DNA of 64,000 bases, taken from Saxidomus purpurata. Its lineage: Eukaryota; Mollusca; Bivalvia; Venerida; Veneridae. The translations under genes were made by a program, and so were the position numbers. The stretch lies in the NCBI GenBank assembly GCA_022818135.1, contig JAFMSR010000014.1, forward strand, positions 35,211,433 through 35,275,432. The letters run 5' to 3'. Shown piece after piece: positions 11,308-23,838 of the stretch (position 1 is its first letter; every line of letters begins with the position of its first letter). The notes beneath the pieces are model-generated. The model was given only the letters and a program-made list of their open reading frames with translations. It was not told where the DNA came from and ran no database searches.

Positions 11308-12840
11308 TTTATATTTTTTTATATTTTAGCAGTTAATAAATCGCTCAATCCTTTAAACAAATATTTGTTTAAATTCACAAAGCAATCATGGTATAGAGAA
11401 TTGAAAATTATTTATTGTTTCCTATATAAGTGAGAAATGCTTTTGTAAATTCTTTAAATATGTTGTCCATAATTATAACAGCTGTTTCAACCTTTTCACA
11501 TCACTTTGTCCAATTAATAATTTTTGTTATAACGTACGTTCGCAGCTCTATTCTATTTTTAATGTTTCAATATAAAATCACTCTACGCAATCTAAGCACT
11601 TTGTCAACGCTATCAAAACCAGGCATCTAAATTGTTCCACACTTGGTCTTATTAACACTACAGTTTTTGACAAGTTTCGCAGCTTTTTCATAATCGAACA
11701 AGAATCTCTGCTGTCGATATCTCGGTTACAAATATGTTTGTATAATGAGGAAAAGCAAATATTTGTCAGGCAATAATTCTCAAACTTGACTTTTCCAGCA
11801 GAACCCCGCCTTTTCCTAATTTAGTATTGATTGTGCCAATGCAGAATCTTTTATCATTGGCGGTTCAGAAGAATCGCAATCCAATAATTTTCAATCGCGA
11901 CCATTCATTGCGATATGGCTATTCACGAAGCACGGCATTGTGGTAAAATTTCAAATAGAAATAATCAGCTCTTCAAGTCAATCTTTTGTCTATTCAAATG
12001 TTTAAACGAACTACTATTATTTTCTCAAATTAACATCCGATCCAAAGTATTCTTTTTGGTGATCCGTTAGGGACAGTAAAGAAAATTGCAAATCGGGCAT
12101 AAAATAAGTTATAATTTAGGACCAGCTAATCTTTTCAATCAACAATCACGGGTGCTCCATTGTGTTTCAGCCCCGCCCCAACGGTTGATGCACATTCATT
12201 AGCTCTAATTACAGCAATAAACAGACGTCTTGACGGTAGAAACAAAAAGATCGCAGTGCGCATGTCTCAATTCGGATACCTTCACCTGCCTTCCCACTTT
12301 TCTACAACTCGCTTTTGGCACGTGGGCTCCATAGAGTGCCCGAACAAATTACCGTCTCCGTGTTAAACACCCGCGAAGAACGACTGGAGTTAATTTTCAT
12401 CTTTGAAAATATGGTACTACGTCCTATTTAGCAAAGGTTTACAGAGAATGGATATTACATATAATAATAACATCAGCCATAACGCCTCGTTGCAGAAGAT
12501 TTGTCACCTAAACGGTGGTGGTTTCGATAAAGCGTGCTAAACACCCGAGCAAAGTCAGTCAAACGTCGCCGAACTCCCGCATCGAAAACAACATATCATG
12601 CTGGGAGTTAAAAATGACAGAAGTACACAGACTTTATTCGTTAAATTGCGCTTGATATCTAATTTTACATCACATCTGTTAAAAAAGAAAATAGGTGTCA
12701 ATTTAGAAACATTAATGTCAAACGATTTATAAAGTACAGCTGATTTCGTTTTGGATCTTGTAACCATTGACACGAGTAATTTTCGTGTCAATTGAAAAGC
12801 CAGATAGCAAAACAAACTGCAGCGCCAGATTTAAGAATTT
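11308..12840. promoter_or_regulatory. Upstream region of the eh1-factor exon, candidate promoter and enhancer
   Basis: Lies 5' of the minus-strand eh1 exon. From about 11780 to 12560 the sequence is less AT-biased and less repetitive than its surroundings, and holds homeodomain-like TAATTA cores (CTCTAATTACAG near 12203) and an E-box-like CACCTGCC near 12283. No mobile-element ends were noticed in it. Unbroken complex sequence beside a developmental regulator is often conserved non-coding DNA, but conservation cannot be tested here. The promoter position is also not determined. Confidence 0.3.
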
Positions 12841-13149
12841 CTTAACAATTGCTTAAGATCATAAAAATTTGATCAATCCTACGTATTTTATTTGATGGTG
12901 GTCATAAATTTTGCTGAAATTGTTAGGAGTAATTTTTGTACAGTGATGTGGTCGGAAAAAAGGTTTTGTCCCTAATTAACGCAACATTATTAACATTATC
13001 ATTACTTTGGATGCCATCGTTTTTTCTCCATTTTCTATCAAGTGATAATGTACATTATATCTTTGTGCATAAGATGATGACCCTAAAACTGTATTTCATA
13101 CATGTACAGTAGAGTTGATGAACTGTATGATTTCCGTAGGATGAAAATT

Positions 13150-13746
13150 AACAATGTTGTTTTTTTCTTTTCTTTATTTATATTATTTATTTTTATTTAT
13201 TCATATATTTTTTATTATTTATTAATTTGTTTATATAATTCTCTAGTTATTTATAATGGGACGAATATGTATATATGATTGCTCCAGATTTATATAACTA
13301 TTTATTTATTTATTCATTTATTTATTTATTTTTCTATTAATTTATTTATTAATCTATCTAATTATAAACATTATGTTATTTCAATGCAATCAAAACGTTT
13401 GTATTTATGTTTAATTTCTATTATTATTACATTTATGATTCCTTGATCCATGCTAAGAGTACACACCTGTTAACTTTTATCTGAAGCTGAAGTCCTAGAC
13501 AGATTTCGCTTCAAAAAAAATTTTTTTTAATTTAATTACCTTTTTTATAATCTATATAATAATAATACTTTTATTTATTTCTTTATCTAAGTCTCTTCTA
13601 AGTAATAATAATAAGCTTTTAAATAATATATTATTTATTTATTTATCTATTTATTTATTTATTTATTTATTTATTTATTATTATTTATTTATTTATCTAA
13701 TTATTATTATCATTATCATCATCATTATTATCATCATCAATATCAC

Positions 13747-13796
<50 letters not shown>

Positions 13797-13800
13797 ATAA
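13150..13800. repeat. AT-rich tract with (TTTA)n and (ATC)n microsatellites
   Basis: Dominated by TTTA/TTTATTTA repeats (clearest at 13294-13332 and 13628-13696), followed by ATTATTATC and a run of ATC/TCA trinucleotides at about 13741-13796. The layout looks like expansion of simple sequence. No gene. Confidence 0.9.
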
Positions 13801-14239
13801 AAGAGTAATCAGTATCTATTTCATCTTTTTTATTATTACAAGCAAGGTGAACTATATTAGTAAAGACCTAGAGTAAGTGTACTTTTGTGTCGATTTTTTT
13901 ACGCAAATTAAAAATAAATATTTGTATATGAAATAACGATTCGGAAGTAGATGTCACATGCTTTTAATGAAATATGTCTGAAGTGAATACAATGCTATAT
14001 GTGTTTCAAACATGAGCAAGTATTCAATAGGTAGGATAAGATAAATCTTTTTCTTTCTTTCCGCTTTTAGGAGAAACGTTCGGTTCATTTACATTCATTT
14101 GCTTGATGTTATTATGAAAAAAATTGTTTTGAAAATGTATCTCAAAAGTCTTAAATTATGGCTTATTTTGCAGTAATTTTTGCTTTTTCTTGGGTAACTT
14201 TTCTATCATCATATATAAAGCGGCTATATAATTTTCTGC

Positions 14240-14800
14240 AATTTAAAACAGAATTTTCCCCTTGTTTCTTAGCTATAGTCTGTCATTATTTTGTTATCAG
14301 ACCCGTGGATCTGTAATTGTTTCTTGTTTTCTCCAGTCTAAAATAATTCGATACAATCTGCTTCTCTCTAATTGGTGACAAATTACATGGTTTTCTATTT
14401 TTATTTAAAACTTGCCTTTCTCTCATTGTAGCAAATTGCGTGAGATATAATCTCGTGTCAGACGAGATTTCAAAGAGGCACGCGCCAATCCGCGCTAAAA
14501 GGTAATGAATTATCTCTGATATTGAATACTCCTTGTCAGGTATTCAAATGCGTTTCCTCGCTTTGCTGAATTAATTCAATAACCATTTAATTAAAACTTT
14601 CCCCTTTTACGAATGAATGTATTTGTATTTACCGCAATGGCTCGTCCTCTCGTCGAGCTTCTTTCCGTTTCCGTGCCATAGATTCTATTTCCTCGGTTCT
14701 CTACTAATTCAGGCACAATTTATGCGATCGTTAAATTTTTGCAGACCATTTATAAGGAATTCTATTCTACCAGAAAAGAAAGTACACTAATGCGGTCACT
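14240..14800. promoter_or_regulatory. Candidate conserved non-coding element
   Basis: About 550 bases of complex sequence between low-complexity AT tracts, 3 kb upstream of the eh1 exon. It holds several homeodomain-type cores (AATTAATTCAATAACC, ATTTAATTAAAAC), a short palindrome-like TCTCGTGTCAGACGAGA near 14452, and CpG-containing motifs (CACGCGCCAATCCGCGC near 14479) that are rare in the surrounding AT-rich DNA. Frames are interrupted on both strands. Enhancer function is a guess from composition and position. Confidence 0.25.
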
Positions 14801-16984
14801 GCACAAACTATCATATAAACATGTTAGAAGTACGTTGCGTTTTTATTCAGATTATAAGATTTTCAAAAGCGGTTGCACGGAATTGGAAGGCTTACGCACA
14901 CAGCCTTAAATCTTTAAGAATAACATCGATAAAATTGCTTTCAAAGATACATGCAGTTTTGTTTTACTTATCATCTATCCTTATGTCAAGTTTGTATTCA
15001 TTTCAGCTGTCGTTGGAAAACGTTCCAATTCAGATATTCTAATATGCTTTCTGAATAATCTATTTTTGAAAAACTCTATATTTTTGTGGGTAATTCGGTA
15101 CTCAAGATTTGTCTCGAAGCATTAAACTTTGTATATGATGAATGCTTCTTTCCAAAATGCGCCATCTAGACCAATACGTCATGGTTGAAATTGAGTAAAG
15201 TCGTGCACGCGCGCGTCTGTTTCTCGCAGACGATTTGTAATTATTCTAGAAGATCTATCATGAACGAATTGACATGCATTTGTAAAGAGATCGGCTTATA
15301 TTGCAAGCAGGAAGAATACCTAATTCAAAGCTATTTACTATCAATCATACTAAAATTTCAGAAGCGTCCCCGACAAATTTTCTCCTTTAAATATTTGTGT
15401 CTGCAGTTCAAGGAGAAATTACTGCATCTACATTTAATGGTTTTTGTTTAAGAAAAGAGACTGGCAATGAAGCCGTTAACCATCAGACCTTCACTCTGCC
15501 ATGTAGAGTGTATTGTCAACCTTACGTTTTCACGTAACGTGTTTCAAACTTACAGACATTTCATATACCTTATTGGCTGCTACATGCAAGTACAGTGTAA
15601 AAGTATCGTGATGTTTACTGTTCTCTGATGAAGACCATGTAAATTTTGACGGCCGCAAGTGAGATAAATGATGCTGTAATTGTTTATTGTGTAACCATCG
15701 TTAAATAAAGTAAATTGAATTGAATTGAAGTTACGATGGTGTAAGGTGACTTCACGATGGCAATGTGCAATATCGTCCGCAGTTCAACTGCCCTCAAATT
15801 CATGCTTAGACATCGTAATGTCGACATCGCACCATTCATTTACAAAATAGGGCGTCTCCTCCACACCTTGCATCTTGCATCGATTGCTTGCTTAGAATGT
15901 AAAACGAGGCGAAGCCACATTACACGAAATACTGGTACTAAAGTCGTACTTTTTTCTTCTCCGTCGTCGTTTCTTTGAGACTACGATCATTACATCGTAA
16001 CTTTTCGCTTTGCCATCGTCATTGAGCACCTCGTCTTCGAGCCTGAGAACGCTGACACCATGTGCGCCTCGTCAGTATGGCTTAATGTATTATAGTAGAC
16101 TTCGTGACCGACCTCACGAGAATAACAGACCGACGTCACGAAAATAACATATAATACTATTAATATTGAATATCAAACATGAGTTAGAACTGTGTTAGAT
16201 AAGTCAGTGGTACTTGACCGATCCAGTATACTGAACGACTAGAAAAACTATTTATCTTCTTACTAATGAAGATTTGTATATCATAAAGTGTATACAATTC
16301 CCATTTCTTTCCAGATTTATCAACTAATGGTCAGGCAGTTACTGGTAAATTGAAGAAGATTAGGAAATCATTGACGTACTTTCTTTATTTTTTGCATTTC
16401 ATCTCATCATTAACTCTAAAATAAGACAATTATCGGGTTATTTCTAGTTCTCAAGTCGCACGATTCTCTAATAAAATGCTCAGATAATTTTCAATCATTT
16501 TCATTAACTTCAAATTACATATAAACCCCAGCGGTGACTAGGCTATTACATGGCACGGAAACGCTGTCACTTGACGCACGATCACCGCGATACTCTGCCA
16601 GTTATTATCAGTCACAAATAGAGCCAATACTTCTGAGAAAAATCAACTTTTATGGAATCCATTTTCATGCGATTAAAAAGACTGGATTAGGGAAAGAAAA
16701 TTACGACTAAAAGATTGATATTACTGCCATCTAAGTGTGGGTCATACTTTTTATGTTTATCAAATTAGATATCAGTGAGAACGATAAGCTATATCGCTTG
16801 AACTCATTTGTTTTTCTTTGCCAAATTAGCGCATTATGAATGTTTAAGACCAGGATTAAAATTGAAAAAAAATATTGAAAAAAAATCACAATTTTTTGGT
16901 AAATAGGTCTTTGAGAAACGATACATTTACATTTATGTGCAACACACAATGCCGCATTGCATGACAACAGTTATTCTACGTACC
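14801..16984. other. Intergenic, no gene seen
   Basis: No recognisable protein. Near 15690-15727 a run TTAAATAAAGTAAATTGAAT followed by TGAAT repeats resembles the 3' end of a retroposon. 15730-16080 is enriched in CATCGT/ACGATG words on both strands, suggesting an old palindromic repeat. Confidence 0.4.
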
Positions 16985-17890
16985 CGGAACAATGTCAAAT
17001 TGCATGACAACAGCTATACTTTGTACACTGTCAAATTGCCTCACAACAGCTATACTTTGTACACTGTCAAATTGCCTGACAACAATAATACCACAGACAA
17101 ACCAAATTTCTGACAAAAGCATATGTGCACAGCCAACTAGTTTGGATTCAGCAATTCTTCCGGCAATGCCAAATTGCTTGACGGTAGTAAATACGGGCAA
17201 CAACAAATTGCCTGGCAACAGCAATACATCGGGTAAAGTCGAATTGCTTATATATAATATATAGCAGTACTGTGACAACTTCAATTGTTTGGCAGCATCA
17301 CTACGCCAAACAAAGCTAAATTGATTGGCAATAGACATACTTTCCGTAAAATCCAATGTCTTGGCGGAAGTACTACATTGAGCAAAGCCAAAATACTTAG
17401 AAATAAGGATTTTACGGGCAACGCCAAACTGCTTGGCAATAGCAATATTAAAAACAAAGCCAAATGCATTGACACCCTCAAAATCGCTCCACAACAGCAA
17501 TACTTTGGGCAAGTCAAATGGTTGGGCGTCTGCAATACCCCGGACAAAGCCGAATAGTCAATTGCTTGGAAAAGGGAATACTGTGGGTAACGCCAAAGTG
17601 ACTAACAATAGCAATATTTAGAGCAAAGCAAAACTGTTTGTCATTGGCAATACTTTGGGCAAAGTCAATTGACTTTGCGTTTTAATACTTCGGACTTCGG
17701 ACAAAGCTGAATTGTCTGAAAAAAAGTAGCACATTGAGTAAAGCCAAATTCCTTGGCAATATCAATGCTTCGTGCACAGTCATATGGTTATGCGCAGCAA
17801 TACTTCAGGCAAAGCCAAATTACCCGGAAACAACAATACTATGGGCAACGCAAGATTGCTTGGCAATACCACAGACAACGAGATATGCAA
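16985..17890. repeat. 36-bp-period minisatellite, about 25 diverged units
   Basis: The first three units (about 16988-17095) are nearly identical: TGTCAAATTGCCTGACAACA then GCTATACTTTGTACAC, 36 bases. Later units drift to the form GCCAAATTGCTTGGCAACAG then CAATACTTTGGGCAAA, again 36 bases, and continue to about 17890. Because the period is a multiple of three, several frames stay open over 60-178 codons on both strands, giving 12-residue periodic peptides. These frames overlap each other and lack an independent coding signal, so a repeat explains them best. Confidence 0.8.
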
Positions 17891-19855
17891 ATGTATGCCA
17901 AACGTAAAGCACTGTTTTCGGTGACGTTGTGGTTCAGTGCCTCTGTTGTGGGTCCGTTGTTTTACTGACATTTTTCTATGGACCAGTTTTATGTTATAGT
18001 TATATATATCTATATATTATATAGTGGTTGGTTTGTCATGTAACTGATAAGTCTTTTTGATATTCAGTAAATGACAGCAAAATTGAGACGTTGGTTGTAT
18101 GCAGTAGTGCATGAGACCATTCCATACTTATAATTTATATATATTTTCCACTACATCAGAAAAAAACAGTGTTAAAGAAATCAAGATACATACTTGCAAA
18201 GATTAAAAGTTTATTTAGATTAAAAAAATTAACATAGCTTAGAAACACCATACTTGTGACTTAGACGTGTTACAAGGATAAAGCAGTGAAATTGCTTCTT
18301 AAAATTGCTACTTAGTGAAATACAAATTTCTTACAAATTACGATAAAAGGTATATCTAATGCAACTTTGTACATAATCTGAACATATGTCACGACATCTT
18401 CCATTTCCCTAAGTCCTTGTGGTACATTTTGCTTTTATATTCTATAAGATTTCGAATAAACTAGCTTAAATTCATACAAAATCATATAAATATATCTTTG
18501 CTATGCCAAGCAATTATCGGTGTATATCTCCCCTGGGAAGAGAGCTTATTCCTACGTCTTAGTTAAATAGGCCTCCATCAGTTCTCCGGATCATTTCTAA
18601 TGGATGACCAGTTATATTTTAGCATTACTTAGACAGTCTGAGATTAGCCAAAAATCTGTCGCGATTCTGCACTAGTTAAGTGTCCCGACGGACTCTATAA
18701 AGAGCTAAATACAATATAAATTACAAATGAGAGAGAGGCTTTTAAATGGAAGATCCGGGAAATGTCTGCCTCAATTAGAAGCAAAGCAAGTGTATACAGT
18801 GTATAATGAAATTTATGTCAGGAATAAGTCCTTTCAAGAGTTTGTAAGATAATGCTTGCTTCTTAGGCGGGTTTGTTCCGAAATCTACCAGCAAACTAAA
18901 ACGTTTCTGGTATCCCTTGTGGGCGAAAAGAATATAACTTGTATGTGACACTCGCACTCGAATATTTAAAAAAAAAACAAGTTATAGTTACTATACAAAT
19001 ATATCACAGTTTATACGAAGAGGTCTACTGCGTTGGATTTTTACTGTTTTTGATTTTGTAACCAATACACAAACAGTTTCTTGAAAAAGTAAAAGATTTC
19101 AATTGAAGTACATTTGTATTTATTCAAAAATTGATATATGATCATGCCTAGCTTAAAAATATTATCGTTAATGTTTTTTGTTTACATATACGGTAAAATA
19201 ACACGACGCCACTTCATTCGTCATTTTTCGGAACAACGTCACAAACGTTTTGCACATGTAGTCTTGCCAACCACTTGGATGCTTTATTGTGTAAATTAAA
19301 GTACTTATTATAACAGGAAAGATGAGATGTTAGTAAATATCAAATGGCATATAAATAAGAACTAAACATACCCCTTTACCACAATAATTTTATCAACAGT
19401 TGAATGCCTCTAAAACATAATATTCTAACACTATTGAAAATTGCTCCTATATAGGCAAAGAAGGATTTGAGCGTAATATACCTACCAAGTATATCATGCT
19501 AGGCGTCCGGAACTTTTTTTGACTGTTGAAATTCCCTCCCGCGTCATTTTCACACAACATCTATGAGTGTGCATGCTAATACGCTTGGATTTGTATTGTT
19601 GTGAATGAATTCACGTGATGTAAAACAAATCGTAGTAAAATTTTCTACACAATATCAGCAACAACAAAAATAAGATAAATAGCATTTTATTTGAGGAGTA
19701 AACAAGAACAGCGAAAATTTCATGAAATGCAAGGAATGCGCGGAATACTACAAGTTCTATGCAGCGACTTTGTGTAAGCGCATCAAATAGTACCTCTTCG
19801 AACATTGTTTTTGTTTAAATTAACGTGTAAGAATGGAAATATATTTTACTTTTGC
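17891..19855. other. Intergenic, no gene seen
   Basis: AT-rich, with no recognised repeat ends or protein. Short frames such as 18775-18957 (minus) show no family resemblance. Confidence 0.45.
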
Positions 19856-19973
19856 GTGATATACCGGTTAGTATATCACTGTGTAGAGTATAGATGCGTA
19901 GTAATCTAATCACGAAGGCCGAAGGCCTGAAGCATCTAAACGACACACAGTGATATACTAACCGGTATATCAC
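19856..19973. repeat. Hairpin MITE with perfect 29-bp inverted ends
   Basis: Bases 19856-19884 (starting GTGATATACCGGTTAGTATA) and 19945-19973 are exact reverse complements. The 60-base centre holds a second small symmetry, GAAGGCCGAAGGCCTGAAGC. The whole unit is 118 bases and could fold into a long cruciform or RNA hairpin. No coding potential. Confidence 0.75.
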
Positions 19974-20464
19974 TCAACTGTGAAATCTATATCCTAAGAG
20001 ATTTCTGATCTAAGGTTCAAAGCTCTGTATGAATTACACTAATTCGATTTGTTCTAAAATAAAAGCTAGACTCCAAGACAAAGTCATCTAGTACCAGTGC
20101 TTGTTTTTGTTTTTTGCGTACATTTGTTCAAGATGTCTTTTATTAAGACTCTTCTAGTGTCTATAATTACATTTACAGTCGGATATCTTCGGATAAAATC
20201 CCATTAATTGGTGATTCTGCTGTTAAATGTATTTTGCCTGCCTGGACGGTAACCGTAAGGTTTCAGTTACGACTTTAGGCTAAATGAATTTGTTCTAAGT
20301 GCTGTAATTGACGGCAAGAAGAACATCATTTATAATAAAGAGATTGAGGCCAACAGAAGTTGTTTCTTAGTTGCTCCGGCCTTGAAGTCTGCAAAATAAA
20401 ATTCATTACACAATTTGAATGTGTTGCGTGAAAAGAATTATTTATACTTACATGTAATTAATTT

Positions 20465-20658
20465 ATTTATTTTCGATTGCGAAACAACTTCTTACAAGTT
20501 AGATGAATCGCTATTGAGACTCACTATAGATGAAATCAACCTCGAAGAGAGAGAGGCGGTGCGCCTAAGGACACTACCGCCATGGCACTGTTGAGATCGA
20601 ACCCTGGACCCTCTGATCCTAAGGCGAACGCGCTACTACTGCGCCACTGAGGCCTTAA
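20465..20658 (-). mobile_element. tRNA-headed SINE (family C), copy 1
   Basis: Read on the minus strand it begins with a tRNA-like head: GGCCTCAGTGGCGCAGTAGT supplies an A-box-like region, and GGTCCAGGGTTCGATCTC a B-box. A body including GTGCCATGGCGGTAGTGTCC follows, and the 3' end is AAATAAATAAATTA. A second, diverged copy in the same orientation lies at 47750-47955 and shares the body and tail, which fixes the family. Pol III promoter boxes and an A/T-rich tail are the marks of a SINE. Confidence 0.7.
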
Positions 20659-20678
20659 AAAAAAGAATGGTATGAAAC

Positions 20679-22020
20679 AAATTACTGTTATATAAGCTTT
20701 TAGAACCTGTATTGGTGTGTTTTGTTGCAAATATTTTTAAAACATGTCATTTCAGTTCTTGGTTTACTTACATGAAAAATATCCAATTTTTGTGCAAGTT
20801 TCCTGACAAAGTCGAATGATGAAATTATTCGAACTGGCACTTATTTACTAGTTCAATGTCTGCTCCAGATGCTCGACCATAGAAATAGTTGAACAGTTCT
20901 TTCAATCTTACACATCAACAGTTTATTACACACCACTAAATTGTGAAGTCCACATGCTTGAGTTATGGTTTAAGGTAGTGCACTATTGTCTTTAGTGGAT
21001 GGGGTGCACGGTTATTTTCAACTCTTATTTTTTCCTTTAATGTAAAAACTGCTTCTTTTGGTCGGGATGTCATAATATTGAAGTATACTGACACTAATAA
21101 TTCATGTAAAGAGAACTATAAATTAGTGAATTATTATAAAGAACGGATACTTTTTGAGACATATTCTTTCTAGTTGACAAAAAAGGACTCGGAGTGACAG
21201 ATTCAGTGGAATAAAGAAACTAAAACATAGTTTATACAATTATCAACATACCCTTGTTGTAAAAAAATGTTTACCAATCCATATAAAAAACTGCAAGACG
21301 CTCTCGTTGTTTGTACAGATAATTTTCAAATTATGCATTTGATACAGAAAAATCGAACACAATTATGTTGATAATGGTGTTAATTTTGTTTTAGTTAATT
21401 ATTTTTACTGAATCTGTCACTTTGAGTCTTTGTTTGTCAACTAGAAAGAATATGTTTCAAAATTTATCCGTTCTTCATAGTAATTCACTAATTTATAGTT
21501 CTCTTTACATGAATTATTAGTGTCAGTATACTACTATAATGACATCCCGACCAAAAGAAACACAGTTTACATGAAAGGAAAAACAAATGAAAAAGAAAAC
21601 ATGCGCCCCACCCACTAAAGACAAAAGTGCTCTACCTTAAATCATAACTCAAGCATGTGAACTTCACAATTTAGTGGTGTGTAATAAACTGTTGATGTGT
21701 AAGATTGAAAGAACTGTTCAACTATTTCTATGGTCGAGCATCTGGAGCAGACATTGAACTAGTAAATAAGTGCCAGTTTGAATAATTTCATCATTTGACT
21801 TTGTCAGGAAACTTGCACAAAAATTGGATATTTTTCATGTAAGTAACCCAAGAACTGAAATGACATGTTTTAACACATTTTGCAACAAAACACTAAAACA
21901 GGTTCTAAAAGCTTATAACAGTAATTTGATTGTGTATTATGTCAAAAGACCACCAGACTACATTTAAGTAATAGTATCATTTTTTCACTGGTGGCCATTT
22001 TGTTTTGGACAAGTTACCTT
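20679..22020. mobile_element. Long inverted repeat (foldback-type element), about 1.3 kb
   Basis: Two arms of roughly 575 bases, about 20679-21257 and 21360-21927, are inverted copies that I estimate by eye as about 90% identical, separated by a centre of about 100 bases. Matching landmarks include ACTAGTTCAATGTCTGCTCC (left) with its complement near 21745-21765, and TTTTGGTCGGGATGTCAT (left) with ATGACATCCCGACCAAAA (right). The right end continues to TGGACAAGTTACCTT at 22020, the same terminus as the short MITE at 2749. The expected mirror of that terminus is missing on the left, where SINE copy C1 abuts, so the left end is truncated. No protein-coding frame spans the arms. Confidence 0.8.
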
Positions 22021-22399
22021 AAATGTGCCTTGTATCTTCAGTTTCTTTCAAAAGAAGCTTTTAAACCATAACTTAGTTTGTATTTCAGAAAGGTTCACCA
22101 AACTCGCATACTTCTGTCGAGATTTCTTGCTGTTGTTTACATTATGTACAAATGTAATTAAATTGGCAATATCGTATGGAGGATGGGAGTTATGCAGGTA
22201 ACAATGCCCGTCTGTACATGTCTTAAATACATTTGAAACGGATGTTCCGTCCAAACAAACAAAATAAATAAATGAAAAGACTAAGATATAACACAATTGT
22301 ACTGTTATTGTTAACAAATATTCGTGCAAGAGTGAAGTCTATTCAGTCCGTGGAACCTTCTTGAAATAAATATTTACGTCGGTCTAAAATCAGCCTAAT

Positions 22400-22880
22400 A
22401 AAGTAACTGTAAATTTTGTCTGGCCATGGCAACATCTCCATTATTGAAAACTATTTCTAACAGTATTAAGGCGTCTAGTGGTCCGGCTCTTCACATCCGG
22501 GTTAGTTATGTTTTAGAGCATTATGGAAATGCGAATGTTTAATGGAGCTTCCGAGAATCTTGAAGCATTCTGATTTCATTACACGCACTTGATTAGCGCT
22601 ATTATCCAACTTCAGTTGTTTTGTTGTTTTTTTCTCGGAAAGTAGAAACGGTTCCTTTATAAAGAAAATACTTTGGCATTAAGAGGAATTAATGGGAAAT
22701 ATTGTTTCCTGCTACAGGCGCATTTTATTCGCTGAGAAATTTTAGAAATGCCTTTAAAAGACAATTTTCTGATGATTTTAACCAGACCCTCTCATTACCT
22801 TTAATGAATAAGATCTGTCACCCTTGAGGTGTTCCTCAGACTACAGCAAAGTTCGGGGGAAAAATGCTGCTGTGCTTACA
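22400..22880. promoter_or_regulatory. Candidate conserved non-coding element
   Basis: Complex, non-repetitive sequence in an AT-rich setting with homeodomain-type words (GAGGAATTAATGGGAAATAT near 22683, CTTTAATGAATAAG near 22799) and CTGGCCATGGCAACATCTCC near 22420. Frames are broken on both strands. Composition is the only evidence; conservation was not testable. Confidence 0.2.
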
Positions 22881-23813
22881 AGTGAGTACTTGAAATAGTA
22901 TTTATGTTTTAACTGTCTAGTCTCCTGATTTTGAAAAGTTTGGTTCTGCCAAATATTCATGGAGGCTCCCAGTTGCTCAAAAAGCAAATTTATGAACTTG
23001 CTGATATTTCAGTAAATTATAGCAAAACTGTGATGTTTAACAAACGCAAATGTTACCAAATTTACAATAATTGTTTTCCTATTATGTGCGTCAAGATTAA
23101 TAGCGAATTTCACAGAGCAAATGTAATGGTACTTTATTTGACTTTTCCAGAATATTTGGCAGAAAAAAGCATATTGGGTGGGTCCTGTGATTTTAATGTT
23201 CGCAAAAAATGAAGATGGTATAGAAACTAATTACATATGCATTAAATAGCATCTAACTTTTATATTTTTCAAAGTTCTTGAATTCTGCATCCAAAGTTTC
23301 CATTAATTACGCGTGCTTTGCATAAATTTCACATGTTTAACAAACGATTTGCTTAAAAGAAAGGATTCTGCTGGGATCTGTTGCCAATATTGTTTTCTGA
23401 ATTAGTTTATCAAAATAGATTCGTCACGCTATGAAATAATTTTTCCTTTTGTTTCTGCTTACTTTACATCTGTGTTGTTCTTTCATGTACTAGAATAAAT
23501 CTTGCTAATACTTAGTATATATTTTTTTACTTTCAATATAAATTAATAACCAATAAATAAATAAATGATCAGTTTTATTTTTGGATAAAGTACGTATTTC
23601 AACGTTATTTTGGCTTCGGTCCGTGTACGTTATGAATAGTGACAAATGTTTCTCAAAGTATGAAAATATATTAAAGAGCTTTTCGAATCCCACAGCATTT
23701 AATGCGATTACCTTTTTCATATCTTTAAGACGCAGCATAACCATATTCTGACTATGAACACCTTTACACACCATTGTTCTTCAGTAATTAGTAACGACGT
23801 TCACACCTGAGGT

Positions 23814-23838
23814 CACGTGGCCGTTTTTGGGTCACGTG
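23814..23838. promoter_or_regulatory. Paired CACGTG E-boxes
   Basis: Two perfect palindromic E-boxes at 23814-23819 and 23833-23838, start to start 19 bases, inside GGTCACGTGGCC and GGGTCACGTGATC. The second context is nearly the same as the E-box at 3458. Such sites bind bHLH factors of the CLOCK/MYC/MITF-TFE type in animals. A local drop in AT content and GATGGCGGCG near 23903 might mark a promoter, but no gene start is assignable. Confidence 0.3.

Noticed and set aside
16976..17621. Overlapping frames of 62-178 codons on both strands at 17 kb
   Set aside because: They arise from a 36-base tandem repeat, whose period keeps several frames open at once.
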